DNA from: Pocillopora verrucosa
Lineage: Eukaryota > Cnidaria > Anthozoa > Scleractinia > Pocilloporidae
Assembly (NCBI RefSeq): GCF_036669915.1
Contig: NC_089314.1
Location: forward strand, 31,866,134 to 31,930,133
Direction: 5' to 3'
Length of the DNA: 64,000 nucleotides
In this document: in pieces, positions 39,560-50,502 of the stretch
Layout of the letters: the number at the start of each line of letters is the position of its first letter
Position numbering within the stretch: position 1 is the first letter of the stretch
The notes under the pieces: generated by a model
The model's database searches: none
Seen by the model: only the letters and a program-made list of their open reading frames with translations
What the model was told of the DNA's origin: nothing
Made by a program: the position numbers and the translations under genes

Positions 39560-42500
39560 ACAGACAGTCACAAAATAATTCAGGTTACTTCAAGTTCTCT
39601 TAGTTTCACAGTGACATTATTTAGAAGGGAACATTCAGGGATGATAACACAAGATTAAGTTATGTGCATACTCTTTAACATTGTACATGTAACCAAACAA
39701 AAACTCATACAGACAAAGTATTTCTATTGCTTACATACGTACCACTAAACCACATTATGAACTGAGTTTTGCGAGAGATTCTAATATCTCTGAATTGGTT
39801 TACAAGGGAAGATAGTGGGTAAATATTCACTGCTCTTCCAAGTAAACAAAGAATCTAGTAAGTAACAATATAAAAGCAAGAAATAAGTATTTTAACAAAA
39901 TTTAAACATGGCAAAATGTAAAAATAAAAATAAATGTGAATGCATCAAAAAAGATTGAACACTGTCTTGTAAAATCTAGAAGGGTATGAATGGTTATGGG
40001 TTGACATAAAATAGCCTCAGTAACCAAATTCTTAGAAAACTATTTGTAAAACAATCAGGTAGAAATTTCTGCACATTTTTCCGTGGGAACAATCTTCCTT
40101 TCACAATACTTACTATAGTCCAAATAACAAATGCTGGTCTAAATTGATGTTTGAAACTAAAGATTGCCATTCCTAAATAAGCAAATACACATGTTTCTGA
40201 AATAAAAAAAAGGTTTAGTAAATTAACATTCAGGGCAATGACAAACAAATCAAAGCTTCTCAAAGTTCTTCATTAAAGTCAATATGAAAAAAAAGAATTT
40301 TATAATCACATGTTTCCTATAGAAATAATTTACAATAACTGTGTTCAGAGGCTTTATCTAGGTGCTGATATTCACACCAATCATCCCCCAAATAAGGCCA
40401 ATCAGGGTCAACGAGCATGATGTATACAATTATTTAACAACGTAATATCCCCTCTGTCTAGAGGCAAGCCATTTGGCTATGAACGGAGTGCAACTAGGAA
40501 GCTAAACTCAAGATCATCATGTGACAAGTTCAGCATCCCGACCACACAGCAATGCTCCCTTAGTATATAAACAACAGTAACCACATCATGGGTCCACAGA
40601 GTTCCAAACCTCAGGTTTACCTCTCATCTGAGTCATTACATCACTCATCCACTTTCTGTAAACCTTTTTTTTATCTCAGGAATATGAATTAAACATACCT
40701 GCCATAAAAGCTGTTGTACGAAAAATCTGTTGTACTGTAATTTGAGTCATGGGTGACAAATTAAAATGGGTGTAGTGAGACATAACAATGCCACAGAATA
40801 AAATAGCCATGATTCCTGCAGTCAAACAGAACATAAGAAATTGGTCACCTGGGTGCATGGTAGGTAATACATGCATGAGAGGGAAATTCACCTCAGGGGT
40901 CATTCATAACTGAATAACTCTTCCTCAAGTTATCTTCTTGCTTGAATAGTTGAGCTCCATGAATATTTTCTACTAAAATTATTACATGATCAATTGAACG
41001 GAAATGTGACACCTTTCTTTATATAAGGTGCAGTTTGGGAAGTCATTTTTATTCTATTTTATGGTCACTTAAACTAAAATCCCATGCAGTAGTTAATCAT
41101 GTTACAGGGCTTAAAATTAACTCCAGAGCTTGGTGGCCAGTCAGGCCAGTTTCCTTGAATTCTTAGAGGCCCATTCCAAAATGAAGTTGCCCTTAATTTC
41201 CTCTAGTTTAAAATGAAAAACTTGAATAAATGCCCCATGGCTTTTAACAGAGTGTTAACTAAAAGGAAAGAACCTCACGAAATCACTGTTAAAACGGCTT
41301 GGAATTTCCACTTCAGAACTACAAAATTCACTAAAATGGATGATCGTAGAGTCCAGGCAAAGAAATGAAGAGAAGGGTAGTCCAATTAAACTACATATTG
41401 AGTTTTATTTTTAACTTTGTACTTCACATAAGTTACATTGCAACTTTTTGAAATTCTGTAGCATAGTCACACATTGGGCATTCAAACCTTAACTTTCGGT
41501 GACCCTGGTCAGTTATAACTTGCCACTGGAAACTGTGCAACTGCCAATTTCGCCCTGATGTTAAATTGTATTTAAGAAATATCATCCAACATCTATAGAC
41601 TGAGTAAAATTAACTTACCTGATAGTTTTAGGCCCTCTGCCAAACCATAAGGTGCATAGGAAAATATTAACATGGTACCAAGTTCTAAAGAAGGAGTGGT
41701 TCGCAAATCAACATGCTTCAAAAGGTGACAGCATTGTCAAGGAAAAAACATTTTAGTAACTAGTTCTGTGTCTTCAAGGTATTGCTCTGAACAAATAATT
41801 TTCCTCAGAATAAAAATCAAACAACACTGCAAAACTAGAAGTCACAATTTTCAAGGATATAAATGCACTTATGAGAGCAAATAGGATCCCAATGCCTGCT
41901 GAACCACAGAACATTACAAGAAAATTCCCCACAGCTGAGAAGAATGTCTCAAAAGAACTACTATCAGCGTATTGTGCAGCTCCCATCTCTAAGATAGTAC
42001 TGAAAATAACAAGATAAATATTTCAATAAGGGTTTTACTTAAAGTTAAAGGAAAGGGTTTATGTATTTTCCTAAATGAAAAAGTGTAACTGAGACGATTC
42101 TGTGGTCATGATGAATAAACCATGCAAAATGCAATGGGTTCTTCTCCTGTATGTTCATTCCTCATATTCAATCCTCGTGTTCATTCCTCATGCAGCCTAG
42201 AAGCACCTGAATGCCAAAGGAAGGATTCTAGTCCTCACAATAACTTGAGATAACATGTGACCTACTTTCAAAAATAATTTCTCATTAAATTCAAACACAC
42301 AGCTCACTATAAGGAAAAAAGCATAGAATAGCACATCAAAGTTTAAAGAGAAATGAATAACATGACAAAGGAATATTGTATTGAATATAGAACACCCACT
42401 TACTTGGTCATGACGATAGAAACAGCATCATTAAGAATACTCTCGCCAAACACCAACATGTTTAATGTTGGATCAACATCCAATGCATGGAAGATTGCCA

Positions 42501-45500
42501 GTGTTGCTACAGGATCCACTGCTGAAATCAGGGAGCCAAAGGCAAAGCTGTGAAAAGAAAACTTGGGTAAACCTTGAAGTCACCTTCAAAAGCTTTTTCA
42601 ACATGTATAGTGGGAAACTTAAACTAAAAATCAAAGCATCACTGTCTATCATTACATTGTAACACTACAAGTTAGAACTACAGTAAGTACCATTACAGTT
42701 CACAAGCCCTGGAAACAGGGTCAGCATCAGAAAAAAGACCTAAATTGAGCTTATAAATGTACAGCAGCTCACATGTTTGCAGGTAAAAACCTAACCAAAC
42801 ATTATAAAACCTCACCTTTCTCTTAAATCAAGTTGAAATGCTACACCACCCTAAATGGACAAATAATAAAAGAGATATGTCTTGTAAGATGTCCATTAAT
42901 TGAAATGAACAAGGAAACAATATTTTATGCAGCTGCAGTCATATGGAAATATCACTTTTATCTTCACTAAAATACATGCAAATATAGAGCTCCAATTTAA
43001 TCTGATGAAAAAGATCATGATGTAAAGCACAGAGTACCAGTAATTATGATTGCCTCTTATATTCAAAAACTGAAAATCTGTTTTGTTTTGTAATGATCTA
43101 TTTGCTTTACGAATTGTTTTCTTCCTAAAGGACCACTTAGGTACAACAGATGGTCATAAAGATTCCTGAGATAAGAGCAGATTTCAGTTCCAACACTAAA
43201 GTACCACTTTTCAATTTATACAATTAAGCATAAAGCATGCCAATAAATTTATTATGATCAGTATTGTTGTAATTCTAACTGATCTTTCATCAGGTGGTTG
43301 CTGATCACCCAAAACTGGTTTTTCAGGAAGGTCCTTTTAAAGACAGAGAAACCACTTACCTTTCCCAATAAATAGATACCACCTCCAATAACAATAGCTG
43401 ATACAGCTGTTCCAAAAATAGCAAAAACAATAATCGAGCCTATGTTGGCAAAAAAATTACCCTGAAAAAGGAAAGGAACTGCTGAATTAAAATGTTCTAG
43501 GGAAAGTGAAGTGCTAAAATCATCCAATCCCTCATTTAGATGGTAAAGTTCATCTTTGGCTCTTCAAATGCTAAATTTGGATGTGAAATCAAGTTTTATA
43601 GAACATGAGGTACTTTACTTCACAACTGTGGAAGGGGCATATTTAACAGGAATAATTTGGCAGAGACATTGTGCCCATAAAAAATCCATGAATTTTATTT
43701 CCACAACTTGAAAAATACTTCATGTCTAGTGTGTTTTGTTTTCATAGCCATTTAAACAAATAATAAAATAAATTACAAAGACTTTGTTTCCAACATAGAA
43801 AAACAGCTTTCTGTACTGAAAGCTAAGAATTTGTAGCCTTCTTTTTTAAACCATATATATTGAAGGAACATATAGCCTAACAAAACAAATTCTAAGTACC
43901 ACTGAATGGGTGAGAAGTTGTCTTTCCGTGACGTAAGTTCAGAGTTCACTGATGACATTTCATAGTTAGTCATCTCATAATTACATAGTGCATGTACCAT
44001 TCAATGTCTTAATAACCAAGTGGCTCAGAATTCTACACAAAAAGTCAGATTTTAATGCAAACCTTTAGTGGTACACACCATAATAACCATAGTCTAACAT
44101 AAAGGAACACATACAGTGAACTGATTTGAAAAAGAAAATTCAAAACTTTGAAACTTTTTAAGATAATTTTATGTTAATTTTAAATGAAAAGTCTCTTCTT
44201 GTTATCTGGATGATACTCTTACCTTATGGAGTGAATACCCAGATTCAAAAATTATTGGTGGCAACAAAATCAGGAAAAATGCTGTAGGATTGAAGTGTTC
44301 CTCTTTCTATTTAAAGCCAAAAAAAGAAAGGAAGTAACAGAATATAAATATTCTGCCTGTGAAAAAAGTCTTCACTCAAATATAATAATTCAAAAGAAAG
44401 CAACAACTGTTTTGTTTTGAAGGGGTGGATTCCTGAATGTGATACTTCATAAGAATATTTAAAAACCAATCAATTTTTTGTCATGTTAAATGACACAAAA
44501 ATTATGCAGAACTGGCACTTAGGAAAATTTAGAAAAATGGATGAGCATACAACTGTGGTAAATGTTGTCACCTTTAATACAAACTTAATGGAACTTAGAA
44601 GTCATGCACAAGGTCTACATTGAGATATGAAGAAGAAGGAGAGAATTGAAAAGAAACAGGAGGACATTTTTCATGTCCAAATGAAAACTTGGCCAGAATG
44701 TTCAGGTTTAGCTGGACAATTCTGCCTAGATGCCAAACAATTGGTGAACTTGTTCCATATAGGGTGACTGAGGCAAGATACAAATAAATGTAATCCTCAG
44801 AAAATTAGAGCTGGCACCTGTAATGAGCAACTATAGTAGAATAATTTATCATTAACATCAGCAAAGCAGAAAACTGAAACAAACCCTCCAGTCTCCAAGA
44901 GCAAAATGACTTAAGGCTTTTATAACCAAACCAACTAGTGCACCTGCAATAGAACAACCAACAATTGTTCATTCAAGGTTTGATGTAAAGGGGAAAGATT
45001 AATTATATACATCTTCTGTATGAAAGTGTCAAGTTTCAAAAAGTAGATAAATATAGTACTGTCTCTAGAGTAGGTTGTGAGCATTGCATTCACTCCAAAA
45101 ACTATCTGAAATACTATCCAGAGATAATGCAACTTACCCAGGAAAACAACAGCTACACTTTCAGGAAGGTAGTGAAATTTAGTCTTCAGTAAAAAGTGGA
45201 TCAACAAAATACAAAGGGCTAAAATGAAACCAAATGCAAAGTAATCAAGAATTGATATTTTTATTTTAAAAAACTATTGAAATATAAGTATATACAATAT
45301 TTATACATAGATGTAAATATTTTAGCGGAGCTCGCAGAGCATAGCCCCATAATTATACAAAATAGTAGTAACCCATCAAGCCAAAAAAAGTTGGATGTAC
45401 AATCATACGACTGTATGACCATACGACCGTACAAGGTGCTACTATTAACATGCGTGGTCAACTATACCATGGGCACACCAATGCCACGGCTTTGTTCAAT

Positions 45501-46964
45501 AGCACAGTGGTCAGTGCACTGGGCTCCGATTTGGATGACCCGGGTTCTAGTCCTGGCTAGGGCAAGGCAATGTGCCCTTGAGACGTGCGGGAAAAAAAAA
45601 ATGCAAGCTCCACTTTTAGGCTTGGCTAAATCTATATATTAGGAGATGAGTTATCCTAATTCACATATCTTTTCAAAAAAGTTTTCTTTTCACCAAGCTT
45701 CACCTCAAATAGAAATGTACCAGAGCATAAATTGCTAAAGACAAAAGAAATGAGAAGGGAAAGATATTGCACTCAGACATTCTCAGTGCATTCACAATAT
45801 CACTTTCTTGAGAATGTAACATAAATAATGTATTATGTATTTGTGTGTAAAACAGTTAGTCACAGAAGAAAACACTGATCTGATAAATTGGAAAGGAAGG
45901 GTTTCACTAACTGTATAAACTGTATTTGTACCAAATAATATAGTTCCAGTGTAGGTATGTCTTTCTTTTGAATTTTTTCCCACTTTTCCTTGTAATAGGC
46001 AGATTCTTTATCCTAAAAGCTAACTTAGCTTTTTTTAAAGAGTGGAAACACTCTGCCTCTATCTATGCCAAAGCACAGTGGAAACTGGGCCAAATCATTC
46101 CAGATAAGTTTTAAATTCTGTTGCAGCTCAAGAAGTTATTGTTGAGACCAGTTTCAGCTGATAGCAAGGATCATTTCAGTGAGGTTTCAACAATTAAAAT
46201 AATATGCTGTTTTTGTTTGTACTACTAATGGGTGTAAGTAGGATTTTCATAAACATGTGACATTTAGTGATATCTTTTCTGTCGTGGTGTCACCAGCTGT
46301 TCTTATTGACCACTGAAAGTTATCTCTACTTAAATACAAAAATCACATCATCTTAAGAATTGGAGATTAGCAGCTGCTCAAATAATTTTAGAATATAAAA
46401 TATAACAACGACTACACAGTAAAAATGTGAATTAGTTGCCTCAAAGAATGACAGCTGACATTGACTGAAAATATTAGTAAAATGTGTACATCTCGCTCCA
46501 ACAACCACACACAGATAACTGTGGATAAGAAGATTTAAGTATCATACCTACAACGAGAAGAATGAAAAAAATTGTCATCGAACTGTGTTGTTCGACCTCA
46601 GGTGGTTCGGGTATTTCCTCGATCGGCGCCTCGGTGGTTGTTGGAGGTTGTGTTGTAGTAACTGGTGTAGTTTTTGTCGCATTTACTTCCCCCTCTGTGT
46701 TGTTCATGCTAAAAAATGAATTAAACAATGAAGTGTTGATAACTGTGATCACAATCAATGGGTGTAAAAATACTTCAGATGAATAAGTGACCCGTGTAAA
46801 CATTTAATATTTTCGACTGGTACAAGAGTCATATTCCAAGTGGCTCACCCAATTGAACTGTTCGTTCGTGACGGAGTTTCTGATGGAATATCCTCACACC
46901 ATGAAACGCTGGCGTAGACAACTAGGACAACGACCACGGCTTTCCGTAGCGGTGATTTCATCAT
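38303..46964 (-). CDS. SLC9A8: sodium/hydrogen exchanger 8
   Basis: Seventeen exons: 46849-46964, 46548-46708, 45138-45218, 44885-44943, 44223-44306, 43360-43461, 42816-42850, 42404-42547, 41861-41999, 41619-41724, 40699-40815, 40114-40196, 39743-39854, 38999-39141, 38767-38826, 38492-38668 and 38303-38407. They give 607 residues. A hydrophobic leader (residues 9-22) resembles a signal peptide, followed by a Thr/Pro-rich stretch with NNT and NAT glycosylation sites. The transport core has [62 protein letters not shown] (ion site) and [14 protein letters not shown]. The tail has [15 protein letters not shown], specific to the NHE8 type, and an acidic end. NHE8 exchanges Na+ for H+ in Golgi and endosomal membranes and the plasma membrane (family knowledge). 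Intron 9 (41725-41860) is an AT-AC U12-type intron. Confidence 0.95.
39519..39558. repeat. ATT microsatellite
   Basis: About twelve ATT units with one interruption, in an SLC9A8 intron. Confidence 0.85.
41725..41860 (-). other. U12-type AT-AC intron in SLC9A8
   Basis: Read on the minus strand the intron begins ATATCCTT, the exact minor-spliceosome 5' consensus. It ends with a TTCCTTGAC branch-point match 12 nt before a terminal CAC. Splicing at these sites joins LISAF to LLKHVDLR in frame and matches vertebrate NHE8. No GT-AG alternative gives a clean join: the nearest GT adds a residue and changes the aligned LKH. AT-AC introns are known in related exchanger genes. Confidence 0.9.
45324..45650 (+). 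repeat. tRNA-like SINE
   Basis: The polymerase III promoter boxes are recognisable: TAGCACAGTGG (A box, 45500-45510) and GGTTCTAGTCC (B box, 45542-45552), at typical spacing and embedded in a partial cloverleaf. Upstream sequence from AGCGGAGCTCGCAGAGC to the A box may be a fused head, and an A-rich stretch follows. The cloverleaf is not good enough for a functional tRNA. It is intronic in SLC9A8, antisense. Confidence 0.6.
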
Positions 46965-48402
46965 GAAAGGGGAGAATTCGACGTCTCAGTAGAAAATTTT
47001 CATGGATAGGTAAACGTCACCCTCTTTGCAGACATTGAAAAACATTAGAAATGTGGCTGCGCGCGCATACTTTACCAAGTGTTCCACCACAAATAATCAC
47101 TGACAGGCTCACTTTGCGACTTCCTGATCCACTAAAGACACTCATTTGGGTCTTCGTTGGTATTTGCAAATATCATTTTTGGATTTCAGAAATATAATAA
47201 ATCTATAAAAGAATGTCAGGAACAAGAATAGCTGTGCTCTGGGTAAGATAGACAGAAATAAAGCACAAATGAATAAAAGGTATGTTTTAAAAGAAACTTT
47301 TGTGCTGCGCTGGTAAGAGAGTGTAACAGGGTAATTAAGAGTTATCAACTGAGTTGATGACGTAAATTGGCTAAAGTAAAGAGTTTAAAGGTTGACATTT
47401 CGAGCGTTAGCCCTCCGTCAATCGCTCTGACGAAATGTCAGCCTTTAAACTCTTTACAGTGGCCAATTTACGTTATCAACTCAACTGATAGCACTTAATT
47501 ACCCAGAAATAAACTGCAGACTGGACTGGCCCCACCGACAAAGCAGAAATTTCACAGTCATTAATTTGAGGAGTGAAGAAAATCGGAAGGGGGGACTAAA
47601 GACATGGAATAAAGGACAAAGAGCGCGATAATTTTTTTTCTCCCTTACTCATTTGCTTGGCCAGCTGAGAGCCTGACACAGGCTAGTCTGTTCCGCGGCC
47701 CCCGGGACAAATCAAGGTTACCGTCACCACGTGCTTCCAATGCAAGATAATTGATGGTGACCGAGTACGTTCGTTAACTAATGTCAGTCCAATGCAATCT
47801 GGGAAATACTTCCTTTGGTTTCATTTTAGTCAGGGAAAAAGGCATCCTTGTAAGAATTATTTTACCTCTTTTGATCTTGAATGGGATATTGAACGGCGGG
47901 AAACATGAACCAGTTTTGCTGCGATCATGGGTTCACAAAGCAGTGGGCGGAGCAGTCACCAAGAGATCAAGGCGCGGGGTCTAGAACTAGTTATAGAAGC
48001 AAATGGGGGCATCCACGTTGAATAAAATTAAAGACGACAAAAATCTCTGAGCGAAAGCAAATGGCTTCTTTTAAAATTTTCATTCCGAGTCAGTTGTAGA
48101 GAGGATGAACAGGCCTTCTCCAAAATCACGTTGAAACGAAACCGAACGTTGACGTTCTTGCAGAGAGCGCACAAAATCTCAACTATCATATTATTTGGGA
48201 ACACTACAAGCTACAGCCTCTTTGATTGTTTGCTCGTTTGCTTGATCGTTCGTTCAACGTAAGTTGCATCAAACACATTTGCAAATCAGTCTGTAAACGC
48301 CTAAATACAGAGAGAATAATCAGGCTATCTGCTTTCATCTAAATCTATTGATTTCCTCACAATCTTGGCACGCTAGAGTCTAACATGACGAACTGATTTC
48401 TC
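46965..48402. other. intergenic region between SLC9A8 promoter and membrane-protein 3' end
   Basis: The SLC9A8 promoter should lie at its left. It carries one complete family-1 palindrome. No gene is supported in the rest. Confidence 0.6.
47330..47503. repeat. family-1 palindromic element (complete copy)
   Basis: The left arm GGTAATTAAGAGTTATCAAC...GAGTTTAAAGGTTGACATTTCG is mirrored by the right arm CGAAATGTCAGCCTTTAAACTC...GTTATCAACTCAACTGATAGC ending TTAATTACC. The arms are about 75 bp. The centre carries the CGAGCGTTAGCCCTCCGTCA motif seen beside the Penelope remnant. Confidence 0.85.
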
Positions 48403-50502
48403 TTAAGCCTCAGAGACGATGGACAATCTCGGAGTCCATCCCATGTCCCGTCGTCGCCCGGAACTTGTCCGTAATTTGATCTTCTGAGGCTCCAAGACGT
48501 CACTGTCTTCCTCTCGAGGTGGGATAAACGACAGCTCAGAGCGAGCTTTTTGTTGGGATTCAGGTATCAAATCCAAAGGGAGTCCCCACGCACCATCAGG
48601 GCACTGCAAAGATGGAAGAGAGGCGGGTCTATCGTGTTCAGGCTCAAGATGACTGTTAAAGTGGCTAGTGGGTACTGTATTGCCCCGGTTACGCGGCAAT
48701 GTTATAGCTGCGTCGTTATATAACTTATCACTTAAGTGTCTACGAGTTGAGGTCCCCTTGGATTTATCATTGTCAGGTTTACTGATCGGGCTTTCAATCT
48801 CAGTCTGTGGTTGACGATCAAATCGGCCACTAGCTGCTGAGTAGTTACCGTTAGGTGGCAATGCGTGGTCAAGTAATTCTTCACTGGAATATCGCCGAGA
48901 TGACGAGTTCCTAGGTTTGTGTAGCAGCTCAAGTTCAAGGTGACTGTCAGAGTGTCCAGCCCGTGGGGTGTTGCTTCGGTCGAATGGCAACGTGCGAATT
49001 GTGTGCTCAATCAATTTCTCGTTGGAGTTTCGCCGAGTTGAATGGTTTCTAGGAACAGTGCCATCAGGAATTTTCTCCAGCATTTCACGACGATCTGATC
49101 TTTTCTTACGTGCTCTGTCATCAGTGAGCCCTTTGCGCGCTGATTCACTTTGCCGCATATGATTTCCAACGGCATTTGTGCGTTCATCCTCACTCCCTTG
49201 GAATGTGCTGAAGCTGGGTCTTCTAGAAACACTTTCTTGAGACACTAAAGACGCTCCGTCAACTGAAGATGTTCGCCTTTTAGAGCGACGACAAGTGCTG
49301 CTGATCCTTTTGTTATCGTCATCAGTGTCGTGGCCGCTGTCTTCGCTTGCTGCGTTTCCAGTATACATAGTTGTCACAACAGGCTGCAGAGAAGCGGTGC
49401 GTGACACGTCAGTTTGATTGCCCAGACTACGTATACTTGAGGTTCGACTTGTTGGCCTCAGCGAACCGTTTAAGCTCTTATTGCCAAGGGTGTTACATCG
49501 GTCACAACCACTACCACTTGCTCGCCTAAGTGCGTTCTGTCTGTGAAACGCAAGTCTCTGAATAATGCTGTCTCTCTTTCGGTTGATAAATACAAAATAA
49601 AACAAAAAGCTTCCAACAGTGAAAAGCAAAACAGGTCCACCAAAGACCGCCAAGTAAAACCAAATACGGGGCTCACAACGCCAAGTTGTTACAAGGTCAC
49701 TACTGTGATAATCAAGGTTCTGTGTTACTTCAAGCACGCCGACCTCGGATGACCCAAACAGTAATCTCGCCGAACATGCTTCGTCCGCACCCGCGCTACA
49801 ACTGAAAACTGAAGAATCCACATCGTACACTTTGCGGCTTATAATCATACCAAGGTTCATTTTTGAAACTTCATTCTCTTTTTTGGAGTATTTAAAAAGA
49901 ATAAAGAAGTAGCCTGTTTCTTTTGCGGAAAGAGTGTAAGATATTCTGGAAGGCTGCGAGAAGGATTCCTCCTCAGAGAGGCCGCTTTCCTCCGAAGAAT
50001 CCCCATTTTGAAGGATCCATTCATCAAGTCTTTTTCTGTCCTTGAAAATAAAAAGCTTCAACAGTCTATTAGACTCGGCATTTATAACGACGGAAGATCC
50101 TTCTAGTAAATAGAAACTCTTGTACCAATAATTAAATTTTGACACTAATACATCTGTGGAAATATTTGTTCTTCGCAGTTGGGGACTTACGCGTGAAGAC
50201 GGCAGAATCCACAATTTCCGTTTCGACGAATCTTGTCCAAGCGATATGTCTTCACAGAAAGCCGTAGATACCGATATCAGCCTCATATCGCCTTGAGTGA
50301 GATCATAAGTTTGCGACAGAAAAGCTGAGAAGTTCAAAATAAGAATAATAAATGCCAATGCTGCTGATAACACGACCAAACTAGATATTCCAGCGCAAAT
50401 CCAAATTCGAAGCCGCCATTGTTGGTTTTTCATGTATTTCTTCCCATCAAGGTTGTCTGGTACATAGATGGCCTCAACTGTTGTGGTCGCTGCCATATCC
50501 AT
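48403..50502 (-). CDS. two-pass membrane protein with APD1-4-like luminal domain and repeated Arg/Ser-rich tail
   Basis: An intronless frame of 699 residues. TM1 spans about 33-58 and TM2 about 281-306. The 220-residue segment between them has NIS, and its order KVYDVDSSVFSCS...ACSARLLF followed by a hydrophobic VGVLEV strand resembles the middle domain of plant and animal APD1-4-type proteins (an E3 ligase family). This assignment is from pattern only. The cytosolic tail (307-699) is hydrophilic, rich in Arg, Ser and acidic patches, and contains three imperfect repeats of about 50 residues. Each starts S-RR--S-E/D-L near residues 486, 532 and 582. RRxS motifs suggest basophilic kinase sites. 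No RING finger is present, so if it is an APD relative it has lost or never had ligase activity. The single-exon structure is unusual in this intron-rich locus. Confidence 0.8.
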   Translation of the reverse strand: MDMAATTTVEAIYVPDNLDGKKYMKNQQWRLRIWICAGISSLVVLSAALAFIILILNFSAFLSQTYDLTQGDMRLISVSTAFCEDISLGQDSSKRKLWILPSSRVSPQLRRTNISTDVLVSKFNYWYKSFYLLEGSSVVINAESNRLLKLFIFKDRKRLDEWILQNGDSSEESGLSEEESFSQPSRISYTLSAKETGYFFILFKYSKKENEVSKMNLGMIISRKVYDVDSSVFSCSAGADEACSARLLFGSSEVGVLEVTQNLDYHSSDLVTTWRCEPRIWFYLAVFGGPVLLFTVGSFLFYFVFINRKRDSIIQRLAFHRQNALRRASGSGCDRCNTLGNKSLNGSLRPTSRTSSIRSLGNQTDVSRTASLQPVVTTMYTGNAASEDSGHDTDDDNKRISSTCRRSKRRTSSVDGASLVSQESVSRRPSFSTFQGSEDERTNAVGNHMRQSESARKGLTDDRARKKRSDRREMLEKIPDGTVPRNHSTRRNSNEKLIEHTIRTLPFDRSNTPRAGHSDSHLELELLHKPRNSSSRRYSSEELLDHALPPNGNYSAASGRFDRQPQTEIESPISKPDNDKSKGTSTRRHLSDKLYNDAAITLPRNRGNTVPTSHFNSHLEPEHDRPASLPSLQCPDGAWGLPLDLIPESQQKARSELSFIPPREEDSDVLEPQKIKLRTSSGRRRDMGWTPRLSIVSEA

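Noticed and set aside
41774-41986. SLC9A8 exon 9 extending past 41861 to a GT donor
   Set aside because: The GT option inserts an extra residue before HVDLR and ignores perfect U12 donor, branch and CAC acceptor signals.
45490-45570. Possible tRNA gene
   Set aside because: A and B boxes are present, but the acceptor and anticodon stems do not pair well; a SINE explains it better.
45277-45642. 121-codon plus-strand open frame
   Set aside because: Runs across the SINE and flanking intron; the protein has no coding character.
48732-49010. 92-codon open frame on the minus strand
   Set aside because: Out-of-frame shadow of the 699-residue membrane protein; no independent signals.
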